A DNA stretch of 64,000 nt, taken from contig NZ_QJSP01000019.1 in NCBI RefSeq assembly GCF_003217475.1, positions 1-64,000 on the forward strand, read 5' to 3'. Positions 53,857 through 62,397 of this stretch are shown here, piece by piece. The notes beneath the pieces were generated by a model. That model saw only the letters and a list, made by a program, of their open reading frames with translations, was not told where the DNA came from and searched no databases. This DNA comes from Williamsia limnetica. GTDB taxonomy: Bacteria; Actinomycetota; Actinomycetes; Mycobacteriales; Mycobacteriaceae. How positions within the stretch are numbered: position 1 is the stretch's first letter; every line of letters begins with the position of its first letter. Made by a program: the position numbers and the translations under genes.

Positions 53857-54642
53857 ATGACCGAATCTCGCGACCTGCGGATCGCGTCGGCGTTGGCCGA
53901 TGCCGCCGACGCCATCACCACCGCCCGTTTCGGCGCCCTCGATCTGATCGTCGATTCCAAACCCGACCTCACCCCCGTGTCAGACGCCGACCTGGCCGTC
54001 GAGACCCGGCTGCGCGAGTTGATCGCCCAGGAGTGCCCGGATGACGACGTCCTCGGAGAGGAGTTCGGCGGCGACGTCGCACTGTCCGGCCGCCAATGGG
54101 TGATCGACCCGATCGACGGCACGAAGAACTTCGTCCGCGGCGTCCCCGTCTGGGCGACCCTCGTCGCCCTGCTGATCGACGGGGTACCGCAGACAGGCGT
54201 CGTCAGCGCGCCCGCGTTGGGCCGGCGCTGGTGGGCGACGGCGGGCGAAGGCGCGTTCGCCCAGGGCCCAGATGGCGCTGTGCGGCCGATCCGGGTGTCG
54301 CAGGTGTCAGAGATCCCGGCGGCGAGTCTGGCGTTCTCCAGCCTGTCCGGGTGGCGCGATCGTGGGATTCGCGAGCAGTTCATCGGTCTCACCGATGAGG
54401 TGTGGCGGGTGCGCGGTTACGGCGACTTCTACAACTATTGCCTCGTTGCCGAAGGCGCCGTCGACATCGCCGCCGAGCCGGAGGTCTCACTCTGGGATCT
54501 GGCGCCGCTCGACATCCTCGTACGGGAAGCGGGCGGGGCGTTCACCGCGCTCGACGGCAGCGCAGGCCCGCACGGCGGCAGCGCGGTGGCCACCAACGGC
54601 GGCCTGCATGCGGCGGTTCTGGCGGCACTACGACCCGCCTGA
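53857..54642 (+). CDS. hisN: Histidinol-phosphatase, inositol-monophosphatase type
   Basis: A 261-residue Mg-dependent phosphatase of the IMPase fold: GEEFGG (about 68-73), the metal/phosphate motif [15 protein letters not shown] (about 83-97) and the C-terminal metal motif [15 protein letters not shown] (about 213-227). The mycobacterial counterpart in the same genomic position (Rv3137) is the histidinol-phosphate phosphatase HisN. Substrate is therefore probably L-histidinol phosphate. The first ATG gives the expected length. It is divergent from the membrane protein at 53329-53733. Confidence 0.87.
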   Translation: MTESRDLRIASALADAADAITTARFGALDLIVDSKPDLTPVSDADLAVETRLRELIAQECPDDDVLGEEFGGDVALSGRQWVIDPIDGTKNFVRGVPVWATLVALLIDGVPQTGVVSAPALGRRWWATAGEGAFAQGPDGAVRPIRVSQVSEIPAASLAFSSLSGWRDRGIREQFIGLTDEVWRVRGYGDFYNYCLVAEGAVDIAAEPEVSLWDLAPLDILVREAGGAFTALDGSAGPHGGSAVATNGGLHAAVLAALRPA

Positions 54643-54659
54643 GGCGCATACTGGTGTCC

Positions 54660-55322
54660 ATGCAGATCACACACTTCGGCCATTCCTGCATTCTCGTCGA
54701 GTTGAACGGCACCACAGTTCTTTTCGATCCTGGCAACTTCTCACACGGCTTCACCGGCGTGACCGGAATCGACGCCATCCTCATCACGCATCAGCACCCC
54801 GACCACGTGGATGTGGCAGCGCTACCCGACCTCGTGGCAGGCAATCCGGAGGCGGCGCTATACGCCGATCCGCAGACGACGCGCCAGCTCAACGAGGATG
54901 ACGTCGCAGGTACCTGGACCGCGGCGCAGCCGGGTGACGAGTTCACCATCGGCGGGATCACCACCCGCATCGCCGGCGGCACCCATGCAGTGATCCATCC
55001 GGACATCCCGACCATCGACAACGTCGCCTATCTCCTCGGCGACGAGAGCAATCCGGCGCAACTGATGCATCCGGGCGATTCGCTGTTCGTGCCAGAGGAG
55101 AAGGTCGACGTGTTGGCGATGCCGACCATGGCGCCGTGGATGAAGATCAGCGAAGCCATCGATTATCTGCGCGCGGTCAAACCTCGACTGAGTTTTCCGA
55201 TCCACAACGCCTTGCTGGTGGAGGCCGGACTGAAGATGCACTACGGGCGGTTTTCCGAGATGAGCGACGCCGCGACCGACTTTTTCGTGCTGCCGGATCA
55301 AGACGCACTCGAGGTCACCTAG
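54660..55322 (+). CDS. MBL-fold metal-dependent hydrolase (UlaG-like)
   Basis: A 220-residue metallo-beta-lactamase-fold protein: THFGHSCILVELNGTTVLFDPG at the N-terminus, the metal motif LITHQHPDHVDV (about 39-50), GGTHAVIHPD (about 105) and MHPGDSLFVP (Asp near 140). The C-terminal FPIHNALL supplies a last His. The substrate is unknown; UlaG-like enzymes open lactones or phosphodiesters. ATG 54660 follows hisN by 17 bp. Confidence 0.85.
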   Translation: MQITHFGHSCILVELNGTTVLFDPGNFSHGFTGVTGIDAILITHQHPDHVDVAALPDLVAGNPEAALYADPQTTRQLNEDDVAGTWTAAQPGDEFTIGGITTRIAGGTHAVIHPDIPTIDNVAYLLGDESNPAQLMHPGDSLFVPEEKVDVLAMPTMAPWMKISEAIDYLRAVKPRLSFPIHNALLVEAGLKMHYGRFSEMSDAATDFFVLPDQDALEVT

Positions 55323-55330
55323 GTTTCTCG

Positions 55331-55401
55331 CCGAGATCGTCCGATTGAGGGGTCGCCGAGGGCAATACGCCCTTTGCACCCTCGGATTCGGACGATCTCG
55401 G
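55331..55401. terminator. Long nested hairpin between convergent genes
   Basis: Outer arms CCGAGATCGTCCGA (55331-55344) and TCGGACGATCTCGG (55388-55401) are perfectly complementary over 14 bp. A second stem CCGAGGG/CCCTCGG (55356-55362, 55379-55385) sits inside. It lies 8 bp after the hydrolase stop and 10 bp before the DUF2752 stop, so it can terminate both. Confidence 0.7.
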
Positions 55402-55410
55402 GGCCGAACG

Positions 55411-55857
55411 TCAGGCGATGTCGGGAAACACACCGCCGCCGACGACTTGATCGATCACCCTCGCGATGCCGTAGAGCACCCAGATCACGATCACCCCGAT
55501 GACAATCGGGTGGCGGAACAGGCGGGCGACCGGCGCGGCAGGCTTTTTGCGGGCGACGAGGATGCCGACCGCGACGACGAACATCATCGTGGCAACAAAG
55601 CTGATGGGCCCGAAGATGTTGTACGCGAATGCGTCGGCAAAATCACCGTGTGCGCTAGCAACCCAGCTGCGGGTGAGGCCGCAACCAGGGCACGGCAGTC
55701 CGGTGATCAGTCGCATCGGGCACATCGTCGGGCCGGACGTACTGAGAGAAGGTGTCACCGCAAACGCGGTGACGAGGGCGCCGACGCCGAAACCGGCGGC
55801 TATCCGAGTCGCTTTCTCGGATTGCCGCCGGGCCGGAAGGGTCGACGGGGACGTCAC
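55411..55857 (-). CDS. DUF2752 membrane protein
   Basis: A 148-residue protein. The hallmark MRLITGLPCPGCGLTRSW (about 47-64; CPGCG) follows one helix, then two more hydrophobic helices (FVATMMFVVAVGILVA, VIGVIVIWVLYGIARVI). Function unknown. The GTG start at 55857 overlaps the stop of the TM2 gene by 4 bp, so both are one unit; TM2-DUF2752 pairs are frequent in actinobacteria. Confidence 0.82.
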   Translation of the reverse strand: MTSPSTLPARRQSEKATRIAAGFGVGALVTAFAVTPSLSTSGPTMCPMRLITGLPCPGCGLTRSWVASAHGDFADAFAYNIFGPISFVATMMFVVAVGILVARKKPAAPVARLFRHPIVIGVIVIWVLYGIARVIDQVVGGGVFPDIA

Positions 55858-56273
55858 TTCAGTGGAACACCATTCGAGTCGGGGAGCTTGCGCATCGCAA
55901 TCAACACGATATCTATCAGGGTCCAGATGCCCAGACCACCGCACGTCAAGAGCTTGGCGATGCCGAGCCCGGTGTAACCCAGGTAGAAGCGGTCGATGCC
56001 CAGGCCACCGACGAACACCGAGATGAGCAGCGCGGTGAGCCACTCTTTGTCGGAGAAGAGCCCGGGAACCTGAGAGACGGGGAACCAGTTGCTCGCCTGC
56101 GTCCGTACCTGGGTCTCGGGCTTCACCTGGCCGGACCGGACCAGTCCGGCGAGGTCCTGGTAGCCCATGGGCCCCTGTTCTTGGCCGAACAAGGATACGA
56201 AGAAGGTGTCGTTGTGCGGGCCACCCTGCGGCTCGAAAGGCTTGGCGGGATACCCGGGAGGAGGTTGTGTCAT
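55854..56273 (-). CDS. GYF/TM2 domain membrane protein
   Basis: A 139-residue protein. A cytoplasmic GYF_2-like domain at about 22-68 (FFVSLFGQEQGPMGYQDLAGLVRSGQVKPETQVR, WFPVSQVPG) is followed by a TM2 domain: WLTALLISVFVGGLGIDRFYLGYTGLGIAKLLTCGGLGIWTLIDIVLI, with the DRF motif between the helices. Role unknown. First gene of the TM2-DUF2752 unit, read away from the fadE24 promoter region. Confidence 0.85.
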   Translation of the reverse strand: MTQPPPGYPAKPFEPQGGPHNDTFFVSLFGQEQGPMGYQDLAGLVRSGQVKPETQVRTQASNWFPVSQVPGLFSDKEWLTALLISVFVGGLGIDRFYLGYTGLGIAKLLTCGGLGIWTLIDIVLIAMRKLPDSNGVPLK

Positions 56274-56451
56274 GCAGAGGACAATATGGCACCCGCACAC
56301 CGATCGGCGGCTCCCGACGGAAATACTGATCGATTGAATGACCTGCGCGTCTACGCCTTCTGAGCAGCGACGATAGAAGTTTTGCATTGCTACCGACTTG
56401 CTGTTCGCACCCAACCCCGAGCCAACCCTCCGTGTCGGTGGGTGACAAAGG

Positions 56452-56492
56452 ACCTTACTCGGGAGTAAGGTCGTTCTTACTGCCGAGTAAGA
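56452..56492. promoter_or_regulatory. Two TTACT-N4-AGTAA palindromes, TetR-type operator
   Basis: Site 1: perfect inverted repeat ACCTTACTC-GG-GAGTAAGGT (56452-56471). Site 2: perfect inverted repeat TCTTACT-GCCG-AGTAAGA (56475-56492). Centres are 22 bp apart, two helical turns. They lie 67-107 bp upstream of the fadE24-like gene. Confidence 0.75.
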
Positions 56493-56558
56493 TCGGCATG
56501 CCCGGCACCGCCGGGCACCTGGAACTGGCCGCAGAACGCACGAGACAAGCTGGTGAGA

Positions 56559-57926
56559 ATGAGTACTCATACCGAGCCCCGCGACACATCCGCAGTTGGC
56601 AAGAACCCGCACCGCCGCAGCGCGATCGGAACCGCGATGCGAGTGTTGACCACGGTCACCGGTTCGGATTTCGCTGACAAGTACAAGATCCGCGAACCGC
56701 TGAACCGCATCGCCTACGAGGGCACCAAGACCGGCTTCCGGACCATCGGCGCCGCGAACCGCGCCTTCGCGTCGGCTCAGGGGGGCGGCAAGGCCAAGCG
56801 GCTGACGACCACCCCGAAGAACTACTTCAACCTGTTCCCGGACGACGAACAGAAGATGATCGCCGATACGGTCCGTGAGTTCGCCGACGAGATCCTCCGT
56901 CCGGCCGCACACGACGCCGACGCCGCGGCCCAGGCACCGGCCGAAATCCTCACCCGCAGCGCGGAGCTGGGGATCACCATGATCAACGTTCCCGAGGAGT
57001 TCGACGGCGCGGCCACCGAACGCGGCGTTGTGACCAACTCGCTGGTCGCCGAGGCAATGGCCTACGGAGACATGGGACTGGCCCTGCCCCTGCTCGCACC
57101 AAGCGGTGTGGCAACGACGCTGACCCAGTTCGGTAGCGACGCCCAGCAGAAGACCTACCTGCCCGATTTCGCGGGCGAGAGCGTCCCGCAGTCGGCCGTG
57201 GTCATCGCCGAGCCGCGAGCATTGTTCGATGCGATGACGCTGCAGACCAAGGCAACCCGCGTTCCGAGCGGGTATCGACTCAACGGCGTCAAGTCGTTCG
57301 TGCCCGCCGCCGGCTCGTCCGAGCTGTTCATCATCGGCGCTCAGCTCGACGGGCGTCCCGCGCTGTTCATCGTCGAGTCCAACACCAAGGGCCTGGTGGT
57401 CGAGGCAGATCCCGGAATGGGCGTGCGCGCGGCCGGCATGGGACGCCTCCTGCTCACCGACGTCGCCGTGCCGTCGAACGCGCTGCTGGGTGAAGAAGAA
57501 GGCGACGCTGCGTTCTCCGCATACCGCGACGTGGTCCGGCTCGCCCGCCTCGGCTGGTCGTCACTGGCGGTGGGTACAGCCCATGCCGTCCTGGACTACG
57601 TGATCCCCTACGTCAACGAGCGTGAAGCGTTCGGCGAGCCGATCTCCAACCGCCAAGCCGTCGCGTTCATGGTGGCCAACATGGCGACCGAACTCGACTC
57701 GATCCGACTGGTCACCCTCCGCGGAGCGGCACGCGCCGAGCAGGGACTGTCCTTCGCCCGCGAAGCGGCACTCGCCCGCAAGCTCACGGCCGACAAGGGC
57801 ATGCAGATCGGTTCTGACGGAGTGCAATTGCTCGGTGGACACGGGTTCACCAAAGAGCATCCCGTCGAGCGCTGGTTCCGCGATCTGCGCGGCGCCGCGA
57901 TCGGCGAGGGCATCGTCGTCCTGTAA
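56559..57926 (+). CDS. Acyl-CoA dehydrogenase, FadE24-like
   Basis: A 455-residue acyl-CoA dehydrogenase with an N-terminal extension of about 75 residues before the dehydrogenase domain (FPDDEQKMIADTVREFADEIL), as in mycobacterial FadE24. Other signals are MINVPEEFDGAATERGVVTN, MGVRAAGMGRLLL, VNEREAFGEPISNRQ, and the end LLGGHGFTKEHPVERWFRDLRG. The usual ALTEPxxGSD loop is changed to VIAEPRALFD, so the flavin/substrate loop is atypical. ATG 56559 (GTG 56553 possible). It pairs with the second dehydrogenase 47 bp downstream, under a double operator. Fatty-acid side-chain or sterol-type acyl-CoA oxidation is likely. Confidence 0.87.
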   Translation: MSTHTEPRDTSAVGKNPHRRSAIGTAMRVLTTVTGSDFADKYKIREPLNRIAYEGTKTGFRTIGAANRAFASAQGGGKAKRLTTTPKNYFNLFPDDEQKMIADTVREFADEILRPAAHDADAAAQAPAEILTRSAELGITMINVPEEFDGAATERGVVTNSLVAEAMAYGDMGLALPLLAPSGVATTLTQFGSDAQQKTYLPDFAGESVPQSAVVIAEPRALFDAMTLQTKATRVPSGYRLNGVKSFVPAAGSSELFIIGAQLDGRPALFIVESNTKGLVVEADPGMGVRAAGMGRLLLTDVAVPSNALLGEEEGDAAFSAYRDVVRLARLGWSSLAVGTAHAVLDYVIPYVNEREAFGEPISNRQAVAFMVANMATELDSIRLVTLRGAARAEQGLSFAREAALARKLTADKGMQIGSDGVQLLGGHGFTKEHPVERWFRDLRGAAIGEGIVVL

Positions 57927-57973
57927 CTGATCTGTTCACTCCTGTCTCACAACACTTCACGAAAGATTCAGAC

Positions 57974-59197
57974 ATGGCAATCAATCTCGAGCTTCCCAAG
58001 AAGCTGAATGTGACGGTCGACCAGGCCCATCAGGCTGCCGCCCAGATCTTCCGTCCCATCTCACGCAAGTACGACCTCGCCGAGCATTCCTACCCTGTCG
58101 AACTCGACACGCTCGCAAGCCTCTACGACGGCCTTTCCGAGGCCGGCGCCGCCGGGGCGGGTGCCGACGGTGGTCGTGGCCAGAAGCAGGACAAGAAGGA
58201 ACTGCCCGCAGGAGCCGTCGTCAACGGCGGCAACATGCAGTCGGTGCTCAACACCATGGAGACCTCGTGGGGCGACGTCGGCTTGATGCTGTCGATCCCC
58301 TACCAGGGCTTGGGTAACGCCGCGATCGCCGCAGTTGCCTCGGAAGAGCAACTCGAGAAGTTCGGCAAGGTGTGGGCCGCCATGGCCATCACCGAACCGT
58401 CCTTCGGGTCCGATTCGGCCGCGGTGTCCACCACTGCCACCCGCGACGGTGATGACTACATCATCAACGGCGAGAAGATCTACGTGACTGCCGGTTCGCG
58501 CGCCGACCACATCGTCGTCTGGGCATCGGTGGACAAGAGCGCCGGTCGCGCCGCGATCAAGAGTTTCGTGGTCCCCCGCGAGCACCCGGGCGTCACCATC
58601 GAACGTCTCGAACACAAACTGGGGATCAAGGCCTCGGACACTGCTGCAATTCGTTTCGAAAATTGCCGGGTTCCCGCCGAGAACCTGCTCGGCTCACCAG
58701 AGGTCGACACCAAAAAGGGCTTCGGCGGGGTCATGCAGACCTTCGACAACACCCGGCCGATGGTCGCCGGCATGGCAGTGGGCGTCACACGTGCGGCACT
58801 CGAAGAGCTGCGGCAGTTGCTCGAAGAGGCCGGTGTCGAGATCGACTACGACAAGCCGGCCAACAACCAGCATGCTGCTGCCGCGGAGTTCATCCGGATG
58901 GAGTCGGATTTCGAAGCGGCTTACCTGCATTCACTGCGCGCCGCATGGATGGCCGACAACAAGGAGCCGAACTCGAAAGAGGCTTCGATGTCCAAGGCGA
59001 AGGCGGGCCGCACAGTCACCGACGTCACCACCAAGACTGTGGAACTGGCAGGCACTCTCGGTTACTCCGAGCACCTGCTGCTCGAGAAATGGGCCCGGGA
59101 TTCGAAGATCCTCGATATCTTCGAAGGCACCCAACAGATCCAGAACCTGATCATCGCTCGTCGCGTTCTCGGGAAGAGCAGCGCCGAACTCAAGTGA
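57974..59197 (+). CDS. Acyl-CoA dehydrogenase, FadE23-like
   Basis: The 407-residue partner dehydrogenase. MAITEPSFGSDSAAVSTTA is the FAD/substrate loop (about 136-154), IINGEKIYVTAGSRADHIVVW, GIKASDTAAIRFENCRVPAENLLG, and the C-terminal VTTKTVELAGTLGYSEHLLLEKWARDSKILDIFEGTQQIQNLIIARR with the FEGT motif. The acyl-CoA-active base would be the Glu of that FEGT motif. FadE23 and FadE24 are adjacent in mycobacteria and may form a heteromer, as several actinobacterial acyl-CoA dehydrogenases do. Confidence 0.88.
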   Translation: MAINLELPKKLNVTVDQAHQAAAQIFRPISRKYDLAEHSYPVELDTLASLYDGLSEAGAAGAGADGGRGQKQDKKELPAGAVVNGGNMQSVLNTMETSWGDVGLMLSIPYQGLGNAAIAAVASEEQLEKFGKVWAAMAITEPSFGSDSAAVSTTATRDGDDYIINGEKIYVTAGSRADHIVVWASVDKSAGRAAIKSFVVPREHPGVTIERLEHKLGIKASDTAAIRFENCRVPAENLLGSPEVDTKKGFGGVMQTFDNTRPMVAGMAVGVTRAALEELRQLLEEAGVEIDYDKPANNQHAAAAEFIRMESDFEAAYLHSLRAAWMADNKEPNSKEASMSKAKAGRTVTDVTTKTVELAGTLGYSEHLLLEKWARDSKILDIFEGTQQIQNLIIARRVLGKSSAELK

Positions 59198-59227
59198 TCT
59201 GAACACTTTTCGTCTCTCTCACAGCGA

Positions 59228-59267
59228 AGAGCCCCGCCGTATCGAGGGGTACGGGCGGGGCTCTTTG
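59228..59267 (+). terminator. Rho-independent terminator after the dehydrogenase pair
   Basis: Stem AGAGCCCCGCC (59228-59238) with GGCGGGGCTCT (59254-59264) and following T residues, 31 bp past the stop codon. Confidence 0.87.
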
Positions 59268-59937
<670 letters not shown>

Positions 59938-60030
59938 CGCCAGTACTTTTATCGCCCGGGCCGCACCACGCGGTCCGGGCGATGTCATGTGGCGAACAAA
60001 TTCAGCGGTAGTGCTCCGAATTTCGCGGTA

Positions 60031-60044
60031 GTGTCGATTGACAC
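60031..60044. promoter_or_regulatory. Inverted repeat upstream of the TetR gene
   Basis: GTGTCGATTGACAC (5-bp arms, 4-bp spacer) flanked by TTTCG...CGAAA, 30 bp upstream of the TetR start. A likely autoregulatory operator. Confidence 0.4.
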
Positions 60045-60073
60045 GAAATAGCGGTGCCGCTAGCGTGTGATGG

Positions 60074-60661
60074 ATGAAGACGACGCGCAATTACGTCATG
60101 CGCTCGCGTGCCGAGTCAGCCGAACAGACCCGGCAGCGTGCGCTCCACGCCACGGTGACCTTGGCGGGCGAGAAACCGTTTTCGACGATAGTGCTCCCCG
60201 AGGTCGCGGCCCGTGCGGGTGTCAGCGTGCAAACCGTCCTGCGCCAGTTCGGGAACCGGGACGGGTTGTTGGACGCGGCCACCGCGTTCGTCGGCGAACA
60301 AATCCACTCTCAGGCGGTGACCACGCCGGGCAACGTGCGTGCCGCCCTCGATTCCCTGTTCGACCACTTCGAGGCCCGCGGCGACGTCATCATCATGTTG
60401 CTCGGCCAGGAGGGCTGGGATCGTCGGGCGCAGTCCCTCACCAGCGCTGAACGCGAGGGCCATCGCGAGTGGGTCACCACTGTGTTCGCTCCGCAATTGG
60501 CGGGCATGACGACTCGAAGCCGAAACGAGCTCATCGACATGCTGCTGGTGGCGACCGACGTGTACACCTGGAAGGTGCTCTGCCGCGATCGCGGTCTGAC
60601 GCGAGTGCAGGCGCAGAAGCGCGTCGGCCGAATGATCACGGCGCTCCTGACGAACGACTAG
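60074..60661 (+). CDS. TetR/AcrR-family transcriptional regulator
   Basis: The 195-residue protein has an N-terminal helix-turn-helix (about 15-60: AEQTRQRALHATVTLAGEKPFSTIVLPEVAARAGVSVQTVLRQFGNRDGLL) and a helical ligand-binding C-terminal half. It ends 9 bp before the glycosyltransferase gene, so the two are one unit. The inverted repeat in its promoter is a candidate binding site. Whether it also binds the TTACT sites of the fadE pair is unknown. Confidence 0.85.
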   Translation: MKTTRNYVMRSRAESAEQTRQRALHATVTLAGEKPFSTIVLPEVAARAGVSVQTVLRQFGNRDGLLDAATAFVGEQIHSQAVTTPGNVRAALDSLFDHFEARGDVIIMLLGQEGWDRRAQSLTSAEREGHREWVTTVFAPQLAGMTTRSRNELIDMLLVATDVYTWKVLCRDRGLTRVQAQKRVGRMITALLTND

Positions 60662-60670
60662 GCTCATCCG

Positions 60671-61780
60671 GTGCCGACCGAAACGCGTTCCGCCCGCGTG
60701 CTGTTCGTGACGTTCGACGCCGGCGGCAACTTCCCGCCCGTGATCGCCCTGGGACGCGAAATCGCCTCCCGCGGCCATCGCGTGACCGTCCTCGGGCATC
60801 AGCAACAGCGCGAGAAGGTCGAGGCAGCCGGACTGTCGTTCGTTGCCTACACCGATCCGCCGCCCTGGTCCTCCGCTCAGCACCACGGGATGCTGTCAGC
60901 GATCCTGGGTTATCTGAAAATGTTCACGACTGATGCACTCGTCGATGACGCGGTGTCGGCGGCGGCCGACCAGGACGTAGTCGTCGTGGACTGCATGCTG
61001 CTGCCCGTCATGTCGGCGCTGACAGGCCGCGACGTCCCGGTGGTGGCCCTCTTCCATACCTTTTTCGCTTATCTCGACGGATCTTTCCGACGTGCCATCG
61101 GCATGGTCTCCAGGGTGCGTGGACTCGGCGTCCGTAAGACCTGGCGCGCCACCGATCTTCGTCTGGTGGTCTCCGACCGGGCACTCGATCCCGCCGGTGG
61201 CCGAGCTTCCGATCCGCGACTCGTATGGTCGGGGCCTGCAGAGCCGGCGGCACGGCCTCATGTGCCGCAACAGCTTCCAGTGGTTCTGGCCAGCCTGAGC
61301 ACCACCGACTTCCCGGGCCAGCAGCAGACTTTGCAGAATATTCTCGACGCCGCGGCCGACATGCCGATCCGCCTCGTGCTGACCACCGGTCCGGCAGTCG
61401 ATCCCGGATCACTGCATCCACCGGCGAATGCCGAAGTGCACGGGTTCATCCCGCATCGCGACATACTGCCCACCTGCTCGGCGGTCGTCGGACACGGAGG
61501 TCATTCCACAGCGGCCCAGGCGCTGGCGCACGGGCTACCGATGGTCGTCATCCCGATGCATCCGCTCCTCGATCAGCCGATGGTCGGAAAGGCCGTGGCC
61601 GCATCGGGCGCCGCGATCGTCTTGCCGAAGAAAGCCTCACCGGACTCGATCGCGGTCGCACTGACGCGGATACTCGAGGACCCGTCGTACACCGCAGCCG
61701 CGACGGTGATAGCGGAACGACTCGCCGACGGCAGGGGCACGGCTCGTGCGGCCGACGCCATCCTGGACCAGCTCAGGTGA
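60671..61780 (+). CDS. MGT-type (UDP-glycosyl) glycosyltransferase
   Basis: A 369-residue GT1-like glycosyltransferase: RVLFVTFDAGGNFPPVIALGREIASRGHRVTVLGH at the N-terminus, and the nucleotide-sugar motif VHGFIPHRDILPTCSAVVGHGGHSTAAQALAHGLPMVVIPMHPLLDQP at about 255-305. The family glycosylates macrolides, sterols and phenolic or lipid aglycones. Coupled to the TetR gene, it may detoxify the ligand that TetR senses. GTG start 60671. Confidence 0.83.
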   Translation: MPTETRSARVLFVTFDAGGNFPPVIALGREIASRGHRVTVLGHQQQREKVEAAGLSFVAYTDPPPWSSAQHHGMLSAILGYLKMFTTDALVDDAVSAAADQDVVVVDCMLLPVMSALTGRDVPVVALFHTFFAYLDGSFRRAIGMVSRVRGLGVRKTWRATDLRLVVSDRALDPAGGRASDPRLVWSGPAEPAARPHVPQQLPVVLASLSTTDFPGQQQTLQNILDAAADMPIRLVLTTGPAVDPGSLHPPANAEVHGFIPHRDILPTCSAVVGHGGHSTAAQALAHGLPMVVIPMHPLLDQPMVGKAVAASGAAIVLPKKASPDSIAVALTRILEDPSYTAAATVIAERLADGRGTARAADAILDQLR

Positions 61781-61848
61781 TCAGCGGCAGGATCATCGAC
61801 GACTCGAACGGCGCGAGAGGACGGGTGATGTTCACCCAGCCGGCCCGG

Positions 61849-62334
61849 TCAGAACTCATCGTCGGCGTCGATCACGTGCACCGCGGCTTCTTCCGCTGAT
61901 GCTGCGCCTCCATCGAAGCCCGCGTCGGTGGCCAGCCGCTGCTGGATGTCGTGCACCGACACCCCCTCGTCCGGCGCGATCAGACGACCCGATCGCCGAC
62001 CACCCACCTGCTCATCCTCCGGGAACTCGGGATCGCTGTCCGCCTCGTCGGAGCGCCATTCCGAATCCGGGCTGTCGGGCTGATACGCCAACGACGTCGG
62101 ATCGGGTTCTTCCTCGGCGAGATGCTGAGCCAGGCTCTCGCCTTGCCTCTGCTCATCAGCGGTGGTGCCGAAGCGGTTGATGCCCTCAGGCTGTTCGGGA
62201 GGCGAATATCCCTCGTCCAGAACGTCGTCGACTCCCCTGTCGTCGAGCGTGTCCTCTGCCTGTAATTGATCGTCCTCGTCGAGGCTGTATTCCCCGGTCG
62301 AACCTTCCGAGGTGCTCTCAGGATTGGTCGTCAT
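61849..62334 (-). CDS. DUF5709 family acidic protein
   Basis: A 161-residue, strongly acidic, low-hydrophobicity protein: GEYSLDEDDQLQAEDTLDDRGVDDVLDEGYSPPEQPEG near the N-terminus, EEPDPTSLA in the middle, DEGVSVHDIQQRL near the C-terminus. The DUF5709 pattern is common in actinobacteria; the protein is probably intrinsically disordered and its role is unknown. A GTG precedes the ATG used. Confidence 0.8.
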   Translation of the reverse strand: MTTNPESTSEGSTGEYSLDEDDQLQAEDTLDDRGVDDVLDEGYSPPEQPEGINRFGTTADEQRQGESLAQHLAEEEPDPTSLAYQPDSPDSEWRSDEADSDPEFPEDEQVGGRRSGRLIAPDEGVSVHDIQQRLATDAGFDGGAASAEEAAVHVIDADDEF

Positions 62335-62397
62335 CACCTCACGATGTCACCGCCCGGGCAAGGTCACCACCCTGCCAGCACCCAAAGTCGATACTGG

